This document shows, piece by piece, positions 6,952-14,943 of a stretch of DNA of 25,447 nucleotides (within the stretch, counting starts at the first letter, position 1; each line of letters starts with the position of its first letter). Source of the DNA: an uncultured Collinsella sp. (GTDB lineage: Bacteria > Actinomycetota > Coriobacteriia > Coriobacteriales > Coriobacteriaceae); assembly GCA_902493835.1 (NCBI GenBank), contig CABURG010000008.1, positions 1-25,447 on the forward strand, given 5' to 3'. Under the pieces are notes generated by a model. It did no database searches. It saw only the letters and a program-made list of their open reading frames with translations, and was not told the DNA's origin. The position numbers were made by a program, and so were the translations under genes.

Positions 6952-7398
6952 CTAAAGATTGTCTGTGTCCAGAACGATGGTGAACGGACCGTCGTTGACC
7001 AGGTCGACCTTCATATCGGCGCCAAAGATACCGTGCGCCACATGCTCAACGTCCTGAGCGACGAGTGTCAAAAAGTACTCGTAAAGTTCGTTAGCGACAT
7101 CGGGCGCGCCGGCGTCCGTAAACGACGGACGGCGGCCGTGGCGGCAGTCGGCAAACAGCGTGAACTGCGACACCACGAGCACCTCGCCGTCGACATCCGC
7201 CAGCGCCAAGTTGGTCTTGCCGTTCTCGTCCTCGTTGATACGCAGCCCGCGGAGCTTGCCCCACAGCTTGTCGGCTTCGGCGCGTGTATCGCCGTTGCCC
7301 ACGCCCAGCAGCACCAAGTAGCCGCGTCCAATACGGCCCACGCACTCGCCGTCGACTGTCACGCTGGCGTTGAGCACGCGCTGCACCACCGCACGCAC
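6952..7398 (-). CDS. dtd: D-aminoacyl-tRNA deacylase
   Basis: Cytosolic proofreading enzyme that hydrolyses D-amino acids (and glycine) mischarged onto tRNA. It is 148 aa, the usual length for DTD. It opens MRAVVQRVLNASVTVDGE. The two active-site motifs are SQFTL (77-81) and the Gly-cisPro motif NDGPFT (135-140; the family form is NxGPxT). Translation starts at GTG 7398, with GAGGAG 6 bases upstream inside the last codons of rdgB. Three bases separate the two genes, so translation is probably coupled. It is the last gene of the run. Confidence 0.95.
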   Translation of the reverse strand: MRAVVQRVLNASVTVDGECVGRIGRGYLVLLGVGNGDTRAEADKLWGKLRGLRINEDENGKTNLALADVDGEVLVVSQFTLFADCRHGRRPSFTDAGAPDVANELYEYFLTLVAQDVEHVAHGIFGADMKVDLVNDGPFTIVLDTDNL

Positions 7399-7401
7399 GG
7401 T

Positions 7402-8043
7402 CTACTCCTCGCCCGTCAGCTTGGCGGACAGATGCTCGAGCGCATGGAAACGATGGCTGATGGCGTTCTTCTCGTCCGCCGTGAGCTCGGCCATGGTCTT
7501 GCCCGGCGTATCGACCGGCAGGAACAGCGGGTCGTAGCCAAAACCGTGTTCGCCGCGGCCCTCGTGCGCGATAACGCCTTCGCAGGCGCCCTCGCCATAG
7601 GTGACCAGGCCGTCCGTATCGATAAGCGCGACGACGCTCATAAAGCGCGCGGTACGGTCCTCGTCTGCCACGCCTTCCAGGTTAACGAGAAGCTTGGCGT
7701 TGTTGGCGGCATCGTCGCCATGCACGCCCGCATAGCGCGCGCTATACACGCCCGGCTCGCCGTCCAACGCATCGACGACCAAGCCGGAGTCGTCGGCGAT
7801 GGCCATAAGGCCCGTCTCCTCGACCGCAGCCTGCGCCTTGATGATGGCGTTCTCCAAAAACGTCGTGCCGTTTTCCTCGGGGTCCTCAAAATCGCCCAGC
7901 TGGCCGAGCGCCACAAAGCGCACCTAGGGCATGACCTTGCCCAAAATGGCCTCGATCTCGGTGAGCTTATGGGCGTTGCCGGTTGCCACGACGATGGTCG
8001 CCGCCGGGTCGAGAGTGTCGATGTCAATCTTCTCAAGTGCCAT
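7402..8043 (-). pseudogene. rdgB: RdgB/HAM1 XTP/dITP pyrophosphatase, interrupted by in-frame UAG
   Basis: Housekeeping enzyme that removes ITP, XTP and dITP from the nucleotide pool. Reading from ATG 8043, which has a near-perfect AAAGGAGG 6 bases upstream, gives 39 residues with the substrate-binding motif VVATGNAHKLTEIEAILGKV. An in-frame TAG follows at 7926-7924, and the same frame then continues for 173 codons with all remaining conserved parts: ENAIIKA, ADDSGLVVDAL (conserved Asp), GEGACEGVI, FGYDPLFLP and ISHR. The codon directly after TAG is GTG, so the downstream part (7402-7923) could be made by reinitiation, but it would lack the N-terminal nucleotide-binding strand. The choices are a nonsense mutation, a sequencing or assembly error, or readthrough. 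Elsewhere in this cluster TAG is an ordinary stop (dtd ends with it). Confidence 0.85.
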
Positions 8044-8154
8044 AGCTGGCCTCCTTTGTCTCTATAGCAATGCCGAGTTGAGGACGACGAGGACGTCGGC
8101 CTCTCTCCCGTCTCAATCAACGGCAGTCTTATACTTCGACGTTTTCCCAGATAA

Positions 8155-8191
8155 AACCTGCCAAAATAAACCTGTCCCTTTTTGGCAGGTT
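8155..8191 (-). terminator. Hairpin repeat with GGGACAGG core overlapping the rph stop
   Basis: A 12-bp stem AACCTGCCAAAA/TTTTGGCAGGTT (8180-8191 with 8155-8166). The minus-strand loop contains GGGACAGGTTTA, and TTTTATC follows. It overlaps the rph stop codon. It can act as an rph terminator, and it shares its loop core with the hairpin at 405-437. Confidence 0.65.
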
Positions 8192-8915
8192 AGGCGAGGG
8201 CTTGGCGCTGAAGCTCGATGAGCTCGGCGATACCCTTGTCACCCAGGTCGAGTAGGGCGTTGAGACGCTTGCGATCGAAGGGCGCCTGCTCGCCGGTACC
8301 CTGGAGTTCGATCATCTCACCGGAATCGGTGGCGACGAGGTTCATGTCGACCTCGGCGTGGCTGTCCTCGGAATAATCCAAGTCGAGCAGGGTGTTGCCG
8401 TCGACGACGCCCATGGAAATGGCGGCAACCTGGCCCGTGAGCGGGATGCGCTCGAGTTTTCCCGCCTCGACCCACATGGCAAGGGCGTCGTGCAGCGCCA
8501 ACCAGGCACCGGTAATGCTCGCCGTACGCGTGCCGCCATCGGCCTGGATCACATCGCAGTCGACGGTAACGGTGTACTCGCCGAGCGCCTTCATGTTGAC
8601 GACGGTACGCAGGCTGCGGCCGATAAGCCGCTCGATCTCCATGGAGCGGCCCTTGCGGTTGGCATGCTCGCGCTTGCAGCGTTTACCGGTCGAGGCCGGC
8701 AGCATCGCATATTCCGCCGTTACCCAGCCGGCCTTGGCGCCCTTGCGCCAACCCGGCACACCCTCCTCGATGGTGGCGGCGCACAGTACGCGCGTGTCGC
8801 CGAACTCCGCCAGGCACGAGCCGTGGGCGTGCTTCATGACGCCGCGGGTGAGCTTAACGGGGCGCAGCTCGTTTGCGGCGCGGCCGTTGGCGCGGTTGAC
8901 CTGCATGTATTCCAT
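8190..8915 (-). CDS. rph: Ribonuclease PH
   Basis: Phosphorolytic 3'-to-5' exoribonuclease that trims tRNA precursors and ribosomal RNA; it forms a hexameric ring. It is 241 aa, typical length. RNase PH signatures run through the protein: [81 protein letters not shown] and the C-terminal [15 protein letters not shown] with [15 protein letters not shown]. The ATG at 8915 has AAAGGA 7 bases upstream. It follows murI by 53 bases and precedes rdgB, a common rph-rdgB order. Confidence 0.97.
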   Translation of the reverse strand: MEYMQVNRANGRAANELRPVKLTRGVMKHAHGSCLAEFGDTRVLCAATIEEGVPGWRKGAKAGWVTAEYAMLPASTGKRCKREHANRKGRSMEIERLIGRSLRTVVNMKALGEYTVTVDCDVIQADGGTRTASITGAWLALHDALAMWVEAGKLERIPLTGQVAAISMGVVDGNTLLDLDYSEDSHAEVDMNLVATDSGEMIELQGTGEQAPFDRKRLNALLDLGDKGIAELIELQRQALA

Positions 8916-8968
8916 GGAACTATCCTTTCGGCAAAAGATGTGGCGAAGCCTCCGGCGACATTGCGAGC

Positions 8969-9853
8969 CTAACCGAGTTCGTCGATATCGACATGCTCAA
9001 TGCTTTTAAGCGGCTGGCCAAAGATAAAGCTACCCGCCACCGCAAACTCGGCAATGTTGTCAGACGTGGTGGCAAAGCGATGCTGTGGCTCGGCGGTATC
9101 GCCCGCCAGCTGCTCACGGCGCGTGAGGATATCGGTCAGCTCGCGGGTGGTCTCCTCGGCGGAGCTCACCACGCGCACCCCGGGTCCCAGCGCATGGCGG
9201 ATGGGACCCACCAGCAGCGGGAAGTGCGTACAGCCGAGCACCACGGTATCGATGCCGCGATCGTGCAGCGGCTCGACTGTGGCGCCGACCAGCGCGCGAA
9301 CGGCTGGCGTATCAAAAATATCCTCGTTCTCGAGCCACTGCTCCTGCAGGTGCGCGCCCGAGGCGAGCTCGTGCTCGACGACCTCGACAAAGCTCGAGGC
9401 CGGACAGCCATACACATCGACACCAGCATCCAAATCCTGGATGGCGCGCGTGTAGGCGCCCGAGCGAATGGTGAGGTTGGTGGCGAGCACGCCCACGCGG
9501 CGCGTACGCGTGCTGTTGATGGCGGCGCGTGCGCCCGGGGCGATCACGCCGATCACGGGAACGTCGAGCACTTGCTGAGCCAGACGCAAGGCCGCGGCGG
9601 TCGCCGTGTTGCAGGCGATGACCATGATCTTAACGTCGTGCCTCGATAGCCAGCGGCCCGCCTGCAGCGCAAACGAGCGAACCTCGTCCTCGGTGCGGGT
9701 GCCATAAGGGCAGCGTTTAGTGTCACCGAAATAGTAGACGGACTCGTGCGGAAGCGCCGTTGCGATCGCGCGCGCGACCGTTAAGCCGCCCAGGCCCGAG
9801 TCGAACACGCCGATCGGACGCGTGTCCCCGGCCAGATTATCGATATCGGACAT
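8969..9853 (-). CDS. murI: Glutamate racemase
   Basis: Makes D-glutamate for the second position of the peptidoglycan stem peptide. It has the two-cysteine active site of the family: the first Cys in [12 protein letters not shown] and the second in [11 protein letters not shown]. The N-terminal [18 protein letters not shown] and [10 protein letters not shown] motifs are also present. With the ATG at 9853 it is 294 aa. That ATG is preceded by GGTGAGG with short spacing. A GTG at 9889 would add 12 residues but has no ribosome site. It sits between the HAD gene and rph. Since the cluster's first gene is murE, two peptidoglycan-precursor enzymes share this run. Confidence 0.95.
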   Translation of the reverse strand: MSDIDNLAGDTRPIGVFDSGLGGLTVARAIATALPHESVYYFGDTKRCPYGTRTEDEVRSFALQAGRWLSRHDVKIMVIACNTATAAALRLAQQVLDVPVIGVIAPGARAAINSTRTRRVGVLATNLTIRSGAYTRAIQDLDAGVDVYGCPASSFVEVVEHELASGAHLQEQWLENEDIFDTPAVRALVGATVEPLHDRGIDTVVLGCTHFPLLVGPIRHALGPGVRVVSSAEETTRELTDILTRREQLAGDTAEPQHRFATTSDNIAEFAVAGSFIFGQPLKSIEHVDIDELG

Positions 9854-9904
9854 TACCTCACCAGATTCTCTCTCGAAAAATGCGACCACTCGTGATGCGT
9901 CGCG

Positions 9905-10816
9905 CTACGAACGAGCTGCGACCAGCAGCTCGGCCGTTGCCACCCAACCGTCGACAATCTTGCCGCGCGTAATATAGGCATTGTCGCAGGCGTCCAAGAA
10001 CTCCGGGGCACCGGCGCTCGTCAGACCGTTCTCGACCAGGCAGAACATGCCAACATGGTCGGCCATGTAGAAGTCGGACTCGGAGTCGCCGAGCGCAAGC
10101 GTCTCCTCGCGCTCGATCCCCAGGTGCTCGCAGAAGCGCGCAATGGCAACGCCTTTGTTGAGACCCGCCGGATTGATGTTGAAGGCGCGGCCGTCCTCGA
10201 CGCGATTAAGCTCGAGCGTCGTCGGCTTGGACAGGTGAGTCAGATGGCCGTTGCAAGCCCAGACCAGACCGCAGCCGGCCTCGTCCAGGATGGCCTGGAC
10301 CTCATCGTCGGGCACATCGCCGCGCATGCCGACGGTGACCTCACGGTACTTGTAGCCGGTCGACATGTCGTTGTGGTATTCGATCTTGTGCGGCCAGCGG
10401 GCAAGGATCTTCTCGCACACGCCGGTCTGCTCGATCACCTGGTGCGGCGTGAGACCGCAGGCGGGGTCGTAGGGCATGTCGCCCGTCAGGTACTCCCAGT
10501 CGTTGGCCTTGAGGTCGTACATGACCAGGCCGCCCATCTCGCCAATGTAGGAGTTGAGGCCGAGCACGCGGGCGTCCTCATGGATCATGGTGCGATTGCG
10601 ACCCGAGGTGGGGACCACCTGGATGCCGGCACGAGCGAGCGCGACAACCGCCTCGACGAGCTTGGTCGAGGGATTGCCGTCGTTATCGCGCAGTACACAC
10701 GAGCCGGGGGCGAGCATCGTGGCGTCCAGATCGGTAAAGACATACTTGACCTTGGCAAGGCGCTCGCGCACCTCGCCCGAAAGCTCGGCAACGGTCGGCA
10801 GGATGTTGTGGGACAT
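9905..10816 (-). CDS. HAD-superfamily (Cof-like, IIB) phosphatase
   Basis: A 303-aa cytosolic phosphatase of unknown substrate. Motif I is VFTDLDATML, a DxDxT with the Asp nucleophile and the general acid Asp. Motif II is VVPTSGRNR. Motif IV is LALGDSESDFYM (GDxxxD-type Mg2+ ligands). A large cap region between about residues 100 and 200 fits the Cof/IIB type. The ATG at 10816 has CGGAG five bases upstream. A GTG two codons earlier overlaps that site. It lies 30 bases after murE and about 50 before murI, so it is probably co-transcribed with wall-precursor genes. A link to wall or sugar-phosphate metabolism is a guess. Confidence 0.85.
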   Translation of the reverse strand: MSHNILPTVAELSGEVRERLAKVKYVFTDLDATMLAPGSCVLRDNDGNPSTKLVEAVVALARAGIQVVPTSGRNRTMIHEDARVLGLNSYIGEMGGLVMYDLKANDWEYLTGDMPYDPACGLTPHQVIEQTGVCEKILARWPHKIEYHNDMSTGYKYREVTVGMRGDVPDDEVQAILDEAGCGLVWACNGHLTHLSKPTTLELNRVEDGRAFNINPAGLNKGVAIARFCEHLGIEREETLALGDSESDFYMADHVGMFCLVENGLTSAGAPEFLDACDNAYITRGKIVDGWVATAELLVAARS

Positions 10817-10846
10817 GGTCACTCCGTTTACATAGAAGGGGCTGGT

Positions 10847-12364
10847 CTAGGCGTCGTACGCCGCAAGGGTGCGCTTGAGAATCGAACCGTCGCGCTCACA
10901 AGGCTCGGGTCCGTTCTTGCGCAGCATACACTCTTCCTCGCCCTTACCGGTCACGATGACCACGGCAGGACGGACAGTTTCGCGCACGGCAGTCTCGATA
11001 GCGGCAACGCGATCAGTCACGATTTGCCAGTTATCATTTCCCTGCGCTTGAACGTTGCGCGCGATCTCGGCGCAGATGTCCTCGACATCCTCGGGGCCGG
11101 GGTCATCCTCGGTAATCACGATTCGGTCGGCATACTTGCCAGCGGCGATGCCCATCGTGGTGCGTCGATCGACACCCTTACCGCCCGTAGCGCCAAATAC
11201 AACCGCCAGCTCGCGCTCGGGATAGTTCTCGCGCAAGTCGCGCAGGAGTGTCTCGAGGCTCATGCCGTTATGTGCAAAATCGACGATGCCCAGGATTTTG
11301 CCCGATACGGACGGATAGAGCTCCATACGACCGGGAACGAAGACGCCCTCAAAGCCATGGACGATACCCTCTTCGGAAATGCCCAGGGCCTCGGCGCAGG
11401 CAATAGCGGCAAGCGCGTTGGACACATTGAACTTAACCGGCGTGGGAATCACAATGTCACGCGTAAAACGGGGCGTGCGCACCGTTGCCACCACGCCGCA
11501 GTCGCCATTGCAAATCGCCAGCGCAAGCACGTCGGCACGCTCGTCGGTCAGGGAGAACGTCACCGTACGTTCGCAACGAGATGCCGCCTCGAGCACGCGA
11601 TCGACCTTATCCATATCGAGATTGACCACGGCAAAACGGCTCTGCGAGAAGATTTTGAGCTTGCTGGCAAAGTAATCCTCGAGCGTCGGATGCTCAATCG
11701 GCGAAATGTGATCCTCGCCGATATTGGTAAAGGCGCCGACTTCAAAGTCAATCTTGCCCGTGCGCTCGTATTTGAGGCCCTGACTCGATGCCTCCATAAC
11801 CAGCCACGGGGCACCCGCCTCCGCAGCATGTGCGATGCGAGACTGCAGCAGGAAGGATTCGGGGGTCGTCAGCTTGGAAGGGCCCGTCTCGATGCCGTCG
11901 TCGAACTCAATGCCCGTATTAAGAGCGGGTCGATGACAGCCCGTAAGCTTGGCCTCGTTGGCGAGGATGCCGCGCAGATAAAAGCTGCAGGTCGACTTGC
12001 CCTTGGTGCCTGTAAAGGCGCAGACCTTCACCTTACCCGACGGGTGCTCATAAAAGGCATCTGCCACCACGGCGAGCGTGCGACGAATATCGCTCACAAT
12101 CACCGCGGGAAGATCAACATCGTAATCGACCTCGGAAACGTAGGCCACGGCGCCATCGGCGATTGCCGAAAGCAGGTACTCGCGCTTAAACGCACGGCCT
12201 TTGCAGACAAACAACGTGCCCGGACGCACCTGGCGCGAGTCATCAGTCGCAAACTCAATGCGCTGGTCGCACGAAGCGCTCGGTCTGGAAACAACAAGGT
12301 CATCTTCCTCGAGCAACTCTATATAGCGCATCAGAGTTAGCTTCTCTTGTGTCGGACTCGACAT
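10847..12364 (-). CDS. murE: MurE-type UDP-MurNAc-tripeptide ligase, probably not diaminopimelate-specific
   Basis: ATP-dependent Mur ligase that adds the third amino acid to UDP-MurNAc-L-Ala-D-Glu. It is 505 aa. It has the N-terminal UDP-binding part (TDDSRQVRPGTLFVCKG), the ATP loop GTKGKST (119-125), TTPES (166-170), EASSQ (191-195), TNIGEDH (213-219) and a likely carbamylated Lys near 235 in YFASKLKIF. The C-terminal domain has DFAHN and, at the specificity loop (about 418-425), TEDDPGPED instead of DNPR of diaminopimelate enzymes. From memory, the overall sequence and this loop resemble the L-lysine MurE of streptococci, so lysine or ornithine is more likely than diaminopimelate. I chose the ATG at 12364 because AGAGAGG lies 7 bases upstream. 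The 168-base open extension upstream shows no family similarity. Confidence 0.92.
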   Translation of the reverse strand: MSSPTQEKLTLMRYIELLEEDDLVVSRPSASCDQRIEFATDDSRQVRPGTLFVCKGRAFKREYLLSAIADGAVAYVSEVDYDVDLPAVIVSDIRRTLAVVADAFYEHPSGKVKVCAFTGTKGKSTCSFYLRGILANEAKLTGCHRPALNTGIEFDDGIETGPSKLTTPESFLLQSRIAHAAEAGAPWLVMEASSQGLKYERTGKIDFEVGAFTNIGEDHISPIEHPTLEDYFASKLKIFSQSRFAVVNLDMDKVDRVLEAASRCERTVTFSLTDERADVLALAICNGDCGVVATVRTPRFTRDIVIPTPVKFNVSNALAAIACAEALGISEEGIVHGFEGVFVPGRMELYPSVSGKILGIVDFAHNGMSLETLLRDLRENYPERELAVVFGATGGKGVDRRTTMGIAAGKYADRIVITEDDPGPEDVEDICAEIARNVQAQGNDNWQIVTDRVAAIETAVRETVRPAVVIVTGKGEEECMLRKNGPEPCERDGSILKRTLAAYDA

Positions 12365-12497
12365 ACAAAGACCTCTCTCGCTAAATTCAGCCTTAAAGGG
12401 CAGAAGACGTCCCGCGGCAGAAACGATGAAACATTCTGTATTATCAACCATCCTAATATGCCACCTGACCTTGCGCGCATCACAGCCTTCTAAAAAA

Positions 12498-12638
12498 TTG
12501 CATGGACTGTACCGTGGTCTAATAAATGGCAACGGTGTTCACCCCGTGTAAAAACAAGGAAATCTGGGTGCTGTTCTTTAACATAGCGTTCGCAACCACG
12601 TCCCGCCGCTTCGCCTGAAGATCGGGACGTGGTTTTTT
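12498..12638 (+). ncRNA. Putative small RNA or asnB leader ending in an orphan terminator
   Basis: The gene-free stretch 12365-12763 contains a strong plus-strand terminator (12594-12638), yet no plus-strand gene lies upstream of it. A weak promoter-like pair precedes it: TTGCAT at 12498, then a TAATAA/TCTAAT region around 12518-12525. The implied transcript is about 110 bases and ends 125 bases before asnB. I see no T-box consensus (AGGGTGGNACCGCG) and no riboswitch I recognise. It could be an independent small RNA or a transcription attenuator for asnB. Both the promoter and the 5' end are uncertain. Confidence 0.4.
12594..12638 (+). terminator. Strong plus-strand terminator upstream of asnB
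   Basis: A perfect 12-bp stem AACCACGTCCCG/CGGGACGTGGTT (12594-12605 with 12623-12634) has a small inner stem in its loop. Its 3' arm runs into six T's (12633-12638). Oriented towards asnB, it lies 125 bases before the asnB start. Confidence 0.85.
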
Positions 12639-12710
12639 CGGTTCGCTCGGCGCTTATGCCCTATCACGAAACAAAAGATTGGCATGATAGTAAAGATTAT
12701 TTGACATCAG

Positions 12711-12731
12711 CTGCCGCAATCCTTGCGGCAG
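12711..12731 (+). promoter_or_regulatory. Perfect hairpin in the asnB 5' region
   Basis: A 9-bp perfect inverted repeat CTGCCGCAA/TTGCGGCAG with a three-base loop, 32 bases upstream of the asnB ATG. There is no T-tract, so it is not a terminator. It could be an operator or an mRNA-stabilising or translation-control hairpin. Confidence 0.5.
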
Positions 12732-12763
12732 TACACCTGAGCCGTCAGCAGAAAGGATCTTGC

Positions 12764-14632
12764 ATGTGCGGTTTTGTCGGTTTTACCGGTACAGATGAAC
12801 AGAGTGAGCTGGTTCTCACGGCCATGATGAATCGCATCATCCACCGTGGTCCCGATATGGGCGGCCAGCATATCGTCGACAACGTTGCCCTTGGTTTTCG
12901 TCGTCTTTCGATTCTCGATCTATCCGAAGCTGGAGCCCAGCCCATGTCGAGCGACGACGGCAAGGTCACGATTGTCTTCAACGGAGAGATCTACAACTTC
13001 CAGGAGCTTCGCGCCGAGCTGGAGGCGGCCGGCTACGCCTTCCACTGCAACGCTGATACCGAAGTCCTGGTACACGGTTACGAGGAGTGGGGCGAGGACC
13101 TGGTCAACCGTCTGCGCGGCATGTACGCGTTCGTAATTCACGACCAGAACAAGAACAAACTCTTTGGTGCTCGTGACATCTTTGGTATCAAGCCGTTCTA
13201 TTACTACCAGGCATCCGATGGCTCGCTGCTGTTTGGCTCCGAGATCAAGAGCTTCCTGGACCATCCCAAGTTTGAGAAGGCTGTCAACCACGACGCGCTG
13301 CGCCCCTACCTGACGCTGCAATTCCCCGCCACGGAGGAGACCTTCTTTAAGGGCGTGTTCAAGCTTGCCCCGGCGCATTGCTTTACGTATGACCTGACGA
13401 CCAACACCATGGACATCAAGCGTTACTGGAGCTGCGACTTCACCGACGACAACTCCAAGACCTTCGAGGAGTACGTGGACGAGTGCGACAAGGTCGTGCA
13501 CGAAAGCGTCGCTGCGCACCGAATCGCCGATGTTAAGGTGGGCTCGTTCCTTTCTGGCGGTGTGGACTCCAGCTACATTGCCGCCTGTCTCATGCCCGAC
13601 ACCACGTATTCTGTCGGCTTCGATTACAAGAACTTCAACGAGACCAACTACGCCGCCGAGCTTTCCGACAAGCTGGGCATCAAGAACGTGCGCAAGATGA
13701 TTACCGCCGACGAGTTCTTTGATGCACTGCCCGATATCCAGTACCACATGGACGAGCCGCAATCGAACCTGTCCAGCGTGCCGCTGTACTATCTGGCGCA
13801 GATGGCTTCCAAGGAGGTCACCGTCGTCCTTTCGGGCGAGGGTGCCGACGAGCTGTTTGCCGGCTATGAGTGGTACGAGGACACCCCCGAGATGCGCACT
13901 TTTAAGAAGCGCGTGCCGCTCGGCATACGTCGCGCCCTGGGCTCACTCGTTCAGCATCTCCCCTACTTTAAGGGTCACAACTTCCTGACGAAATGCGCCG
14001 AGGTTCCCGAGCGCTGGTATGTGGGTCAGGCAAAGGTGTTCGATCCCTCCGAAGTCGACGAGGTGCTCAAGCCCGCTTATGACACCGGCAAGAACGCCGC
14101 CGAGATGTGCGCCGAGTACTACAAGCAGGTTCCCAACTGCTGCGAGCTTTCCAAGAAACAGTATCTGGATATGAACATGTGGCTACCGGGCGACATTCTG
14201 CTCAAGGCCGACAAGATGTGCATGGCGCATTCTCTGGAGCTTCGCGTCCCGTTCCTGGACAAGAAGGTCATGGAGTTTGCCGAGCACATTCCCGCCAACT
14301 ACCGTGTTAACGAAGAAGGCTGCAAGCTCGTTCTGCGTCACGCTGCCAACCGCACGCTGCCCGACGAGTGGGCAACGCGCAAGAAGGTGGGCTTCCCCGT
14401 ACCGGTCAAGTTCTGGCTGCGCGAGCAAAAGTACTACGACTACGTAAAGGAATACTTCACCGCACCGTGGGCTGCCGATTTCTTTGACACCGATGCGCTC
14501 ATGAAACTGCTTGACGATCACTTTGAGGGTCGCGCGCTCAACCAGCGCAAGATCTATACCACGTTGACGTTCCTCATCTGGTACAAGCGCTTCTTTATCG
14601 ACGAGGACAAGGGCGCCGAAGTCGCCGCGTAA
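12764..14632 (+). CDS. asnB: Glutamine-hydrolysing asparagine synthetase
   Basis: Cytosolic enzyme that makes asparagine from aspartate, glutamine and ATP. It is 622 aa. The N-terminal class II glutaminase domain (about 2-210) begins MCGFVGF, leaving Cys2 as the nucleophile after Met removal, and carries IIHRGPD, RRLSILDLS and NGEIYNF (73-79). The synthetase domain has the pyrophosphate-binding loop SGGVDSS (264-270), the VVLSGEGADELFAGY motif and LRVPFLDKKVMEFA. The ATG at 12764 follows AAAGGA with 6-7 bases of spacing. It is the only protein gene on the plus strand here and stands divergent from murE. Hairpins upstream suggest leader control. An AsnB that amidates cell-wall precursors cannot be ruled out from sequence alone. 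Confidence 0.95.
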   Translation: MCGFVGFTGTDEQSELVLTAMMNRIIHRGPDMGGQHIVDNVALGFRRLSILDLSEAGAQPMSSDDGKVTIVFNGEIYNFQELRAELEAAGYAFHCNADTEVLVHGYEEWGEDLVNRLRGMYAFVIHDQNKNKLFGARDIFGIKPFYYYQASDGSLLFGSEIKSFLDHPKFEKAVNHDALRPYLTLQFPATEETFFKGVFKLAPAHCFTYDLTTNTMDIKRYWSCDFTDDNSKTFEEYVDECDKVVHESVAAHRIADVKVGSFLSGGVDSSYIAACLMPDTTYSVGFDYKNFNETNYAAELSDKLGIKNVRKMITADEFFDALPDIQYHMDEPQSNLSSVPLYYLAQMASKEVTVVLSGEGADELFAGYEWYEDTPEMRTFKKRVPLGIRRALGSLVQHLPYFKGHNFLTKCAEVPERWYVGQAKVFDPSEVDEVLKPAYDTGKNAAEMCAEYYKQVPNCCELSKKQYLDMNMWLPGDILLKADKMCMAHSLELRVPFLDKKVMEFAEHIPANYRVNEEGCKLVLRHAANRTLPDEWATRKKVGFPVPVKFWLREQKYYDYVKEYFTAPWAADFFDTDALMKLLDDHFEGRALNQRKIYTTLTFLIWYKRFFIDEDKGAEVAA

Positions 14633-14673
14633 GTTTCGTTATGAATTAGCGGTGAACAGCACGGGGTTTCCGC

Positions 14674-14679
14674 TATACT
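14674..14679 (+). promoter_or_regulatory. Probable -10 element of tRNA-Val
   Basis: TATACT lies 10 bases upstream of the mature tRNA 5' end. I see no good -35 hexamer at the expected distance. Confidence 0.45.
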
Positions 14680-14689
14680 CAATCCCTGC

Positions 14690-14765
14690 GGGCGATTGGC
14701 GCAACGGTTAGCGCAGGTGCTTTACACGCACAAGGCTGGGGGTTCGAATCCCTCATCGCCCACCA
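14690..14765 (+). tRNA. tRNA-Val (anticodon TAC)
   Basis: A 76-base cloverleaf with acceptor stem GGGCGAT/ATCGCCC, discriminator A and encoded CCA (14763-14765). The D arm is GCGC-AACGGTTA-GCGC. The anticodon loop TTTACAC between GTGC and GCAC gives TAC (the outermost pair of that stem is a G-A mismatch). The T arm is GGGGG-TTCGAAT-CCCTC. A terminator follows at 14775. Confidence 0.95.
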
Positions 14766-14774
14766 CTTGATTGA

Positions 14775-14807
14775 AAAGGCTCCCAGCGATGGGGGCCTTT
14801 CCTTTTT
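14775..14807 (+). terminator. Terminator after tRNA-Val
   Basis: A 10-bp stem AAAGGCTCCC/GGGGGCCTTT (14775-14784 with 14791-14800, one wobble) has a six-base loop and is followed by CCTTTTT. It starts 10 bases after the tRNA CCA. Confidence 0.85.
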
Positions 14808-14817
14808 GGGCCCAGTG

Positions 14818-14926
14818 CAGAGGGATTCGAACCCGCAAGGGTGCGGAGCTGAGGAAACGCGTAAGCGTTTTCCAGCGCAGCACGCGAGGAGCGGAGGCCC
14901 GAAGCGAAAGCGGGCGGCGAAATGGA
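14818..14926. repeat. tRNA T-arm-like sequence and GC-rich structured stretch
   Basis: GAGGGATTCGAACCC (around 14820-14834) is an inverted copy of the 15-base T-arm segment of the neighbouring tRNA-Val. It continues into a long imperfect hairpin centred on AAACGC-GTAA-GCGTTT and a second hairpin GCCCG...CGGGC. The part antisense to 14820-14880 resembles the 3' half of a type II tRNA (long variable arm plus T arm), but I cannot assemble a full cloverleaf. It may be a degenerate tRNA piece or a dispersed repeat. Confidence 0.45.
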
Positions 14927-14943
14927 CCCTTGGCGAATACCCA

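Noticed and set aside
7924..7926. UAG in rdgB as pyrrolysine or a recoded sense codon
   Set aside because: Neighbouring genes (dtd and rdgB itself) end normally with TAG, there is no evidence of a suppressor tRNA in the window, and RdgB has no known reason for pyrrolysine here.
12365..12532. 56-codon N-terminal extension of MurE
   Set aside because: It has no similarity to Mur ligases, while a good ribosome site precedes the ATG at 12364.
12498..12764. T-box leader for asnB
   Set aside because: I cannot find the AGGGTGG-type antiterminator sequence or a convincing Stem I with an Asn specifier. Only the terminator is clear.
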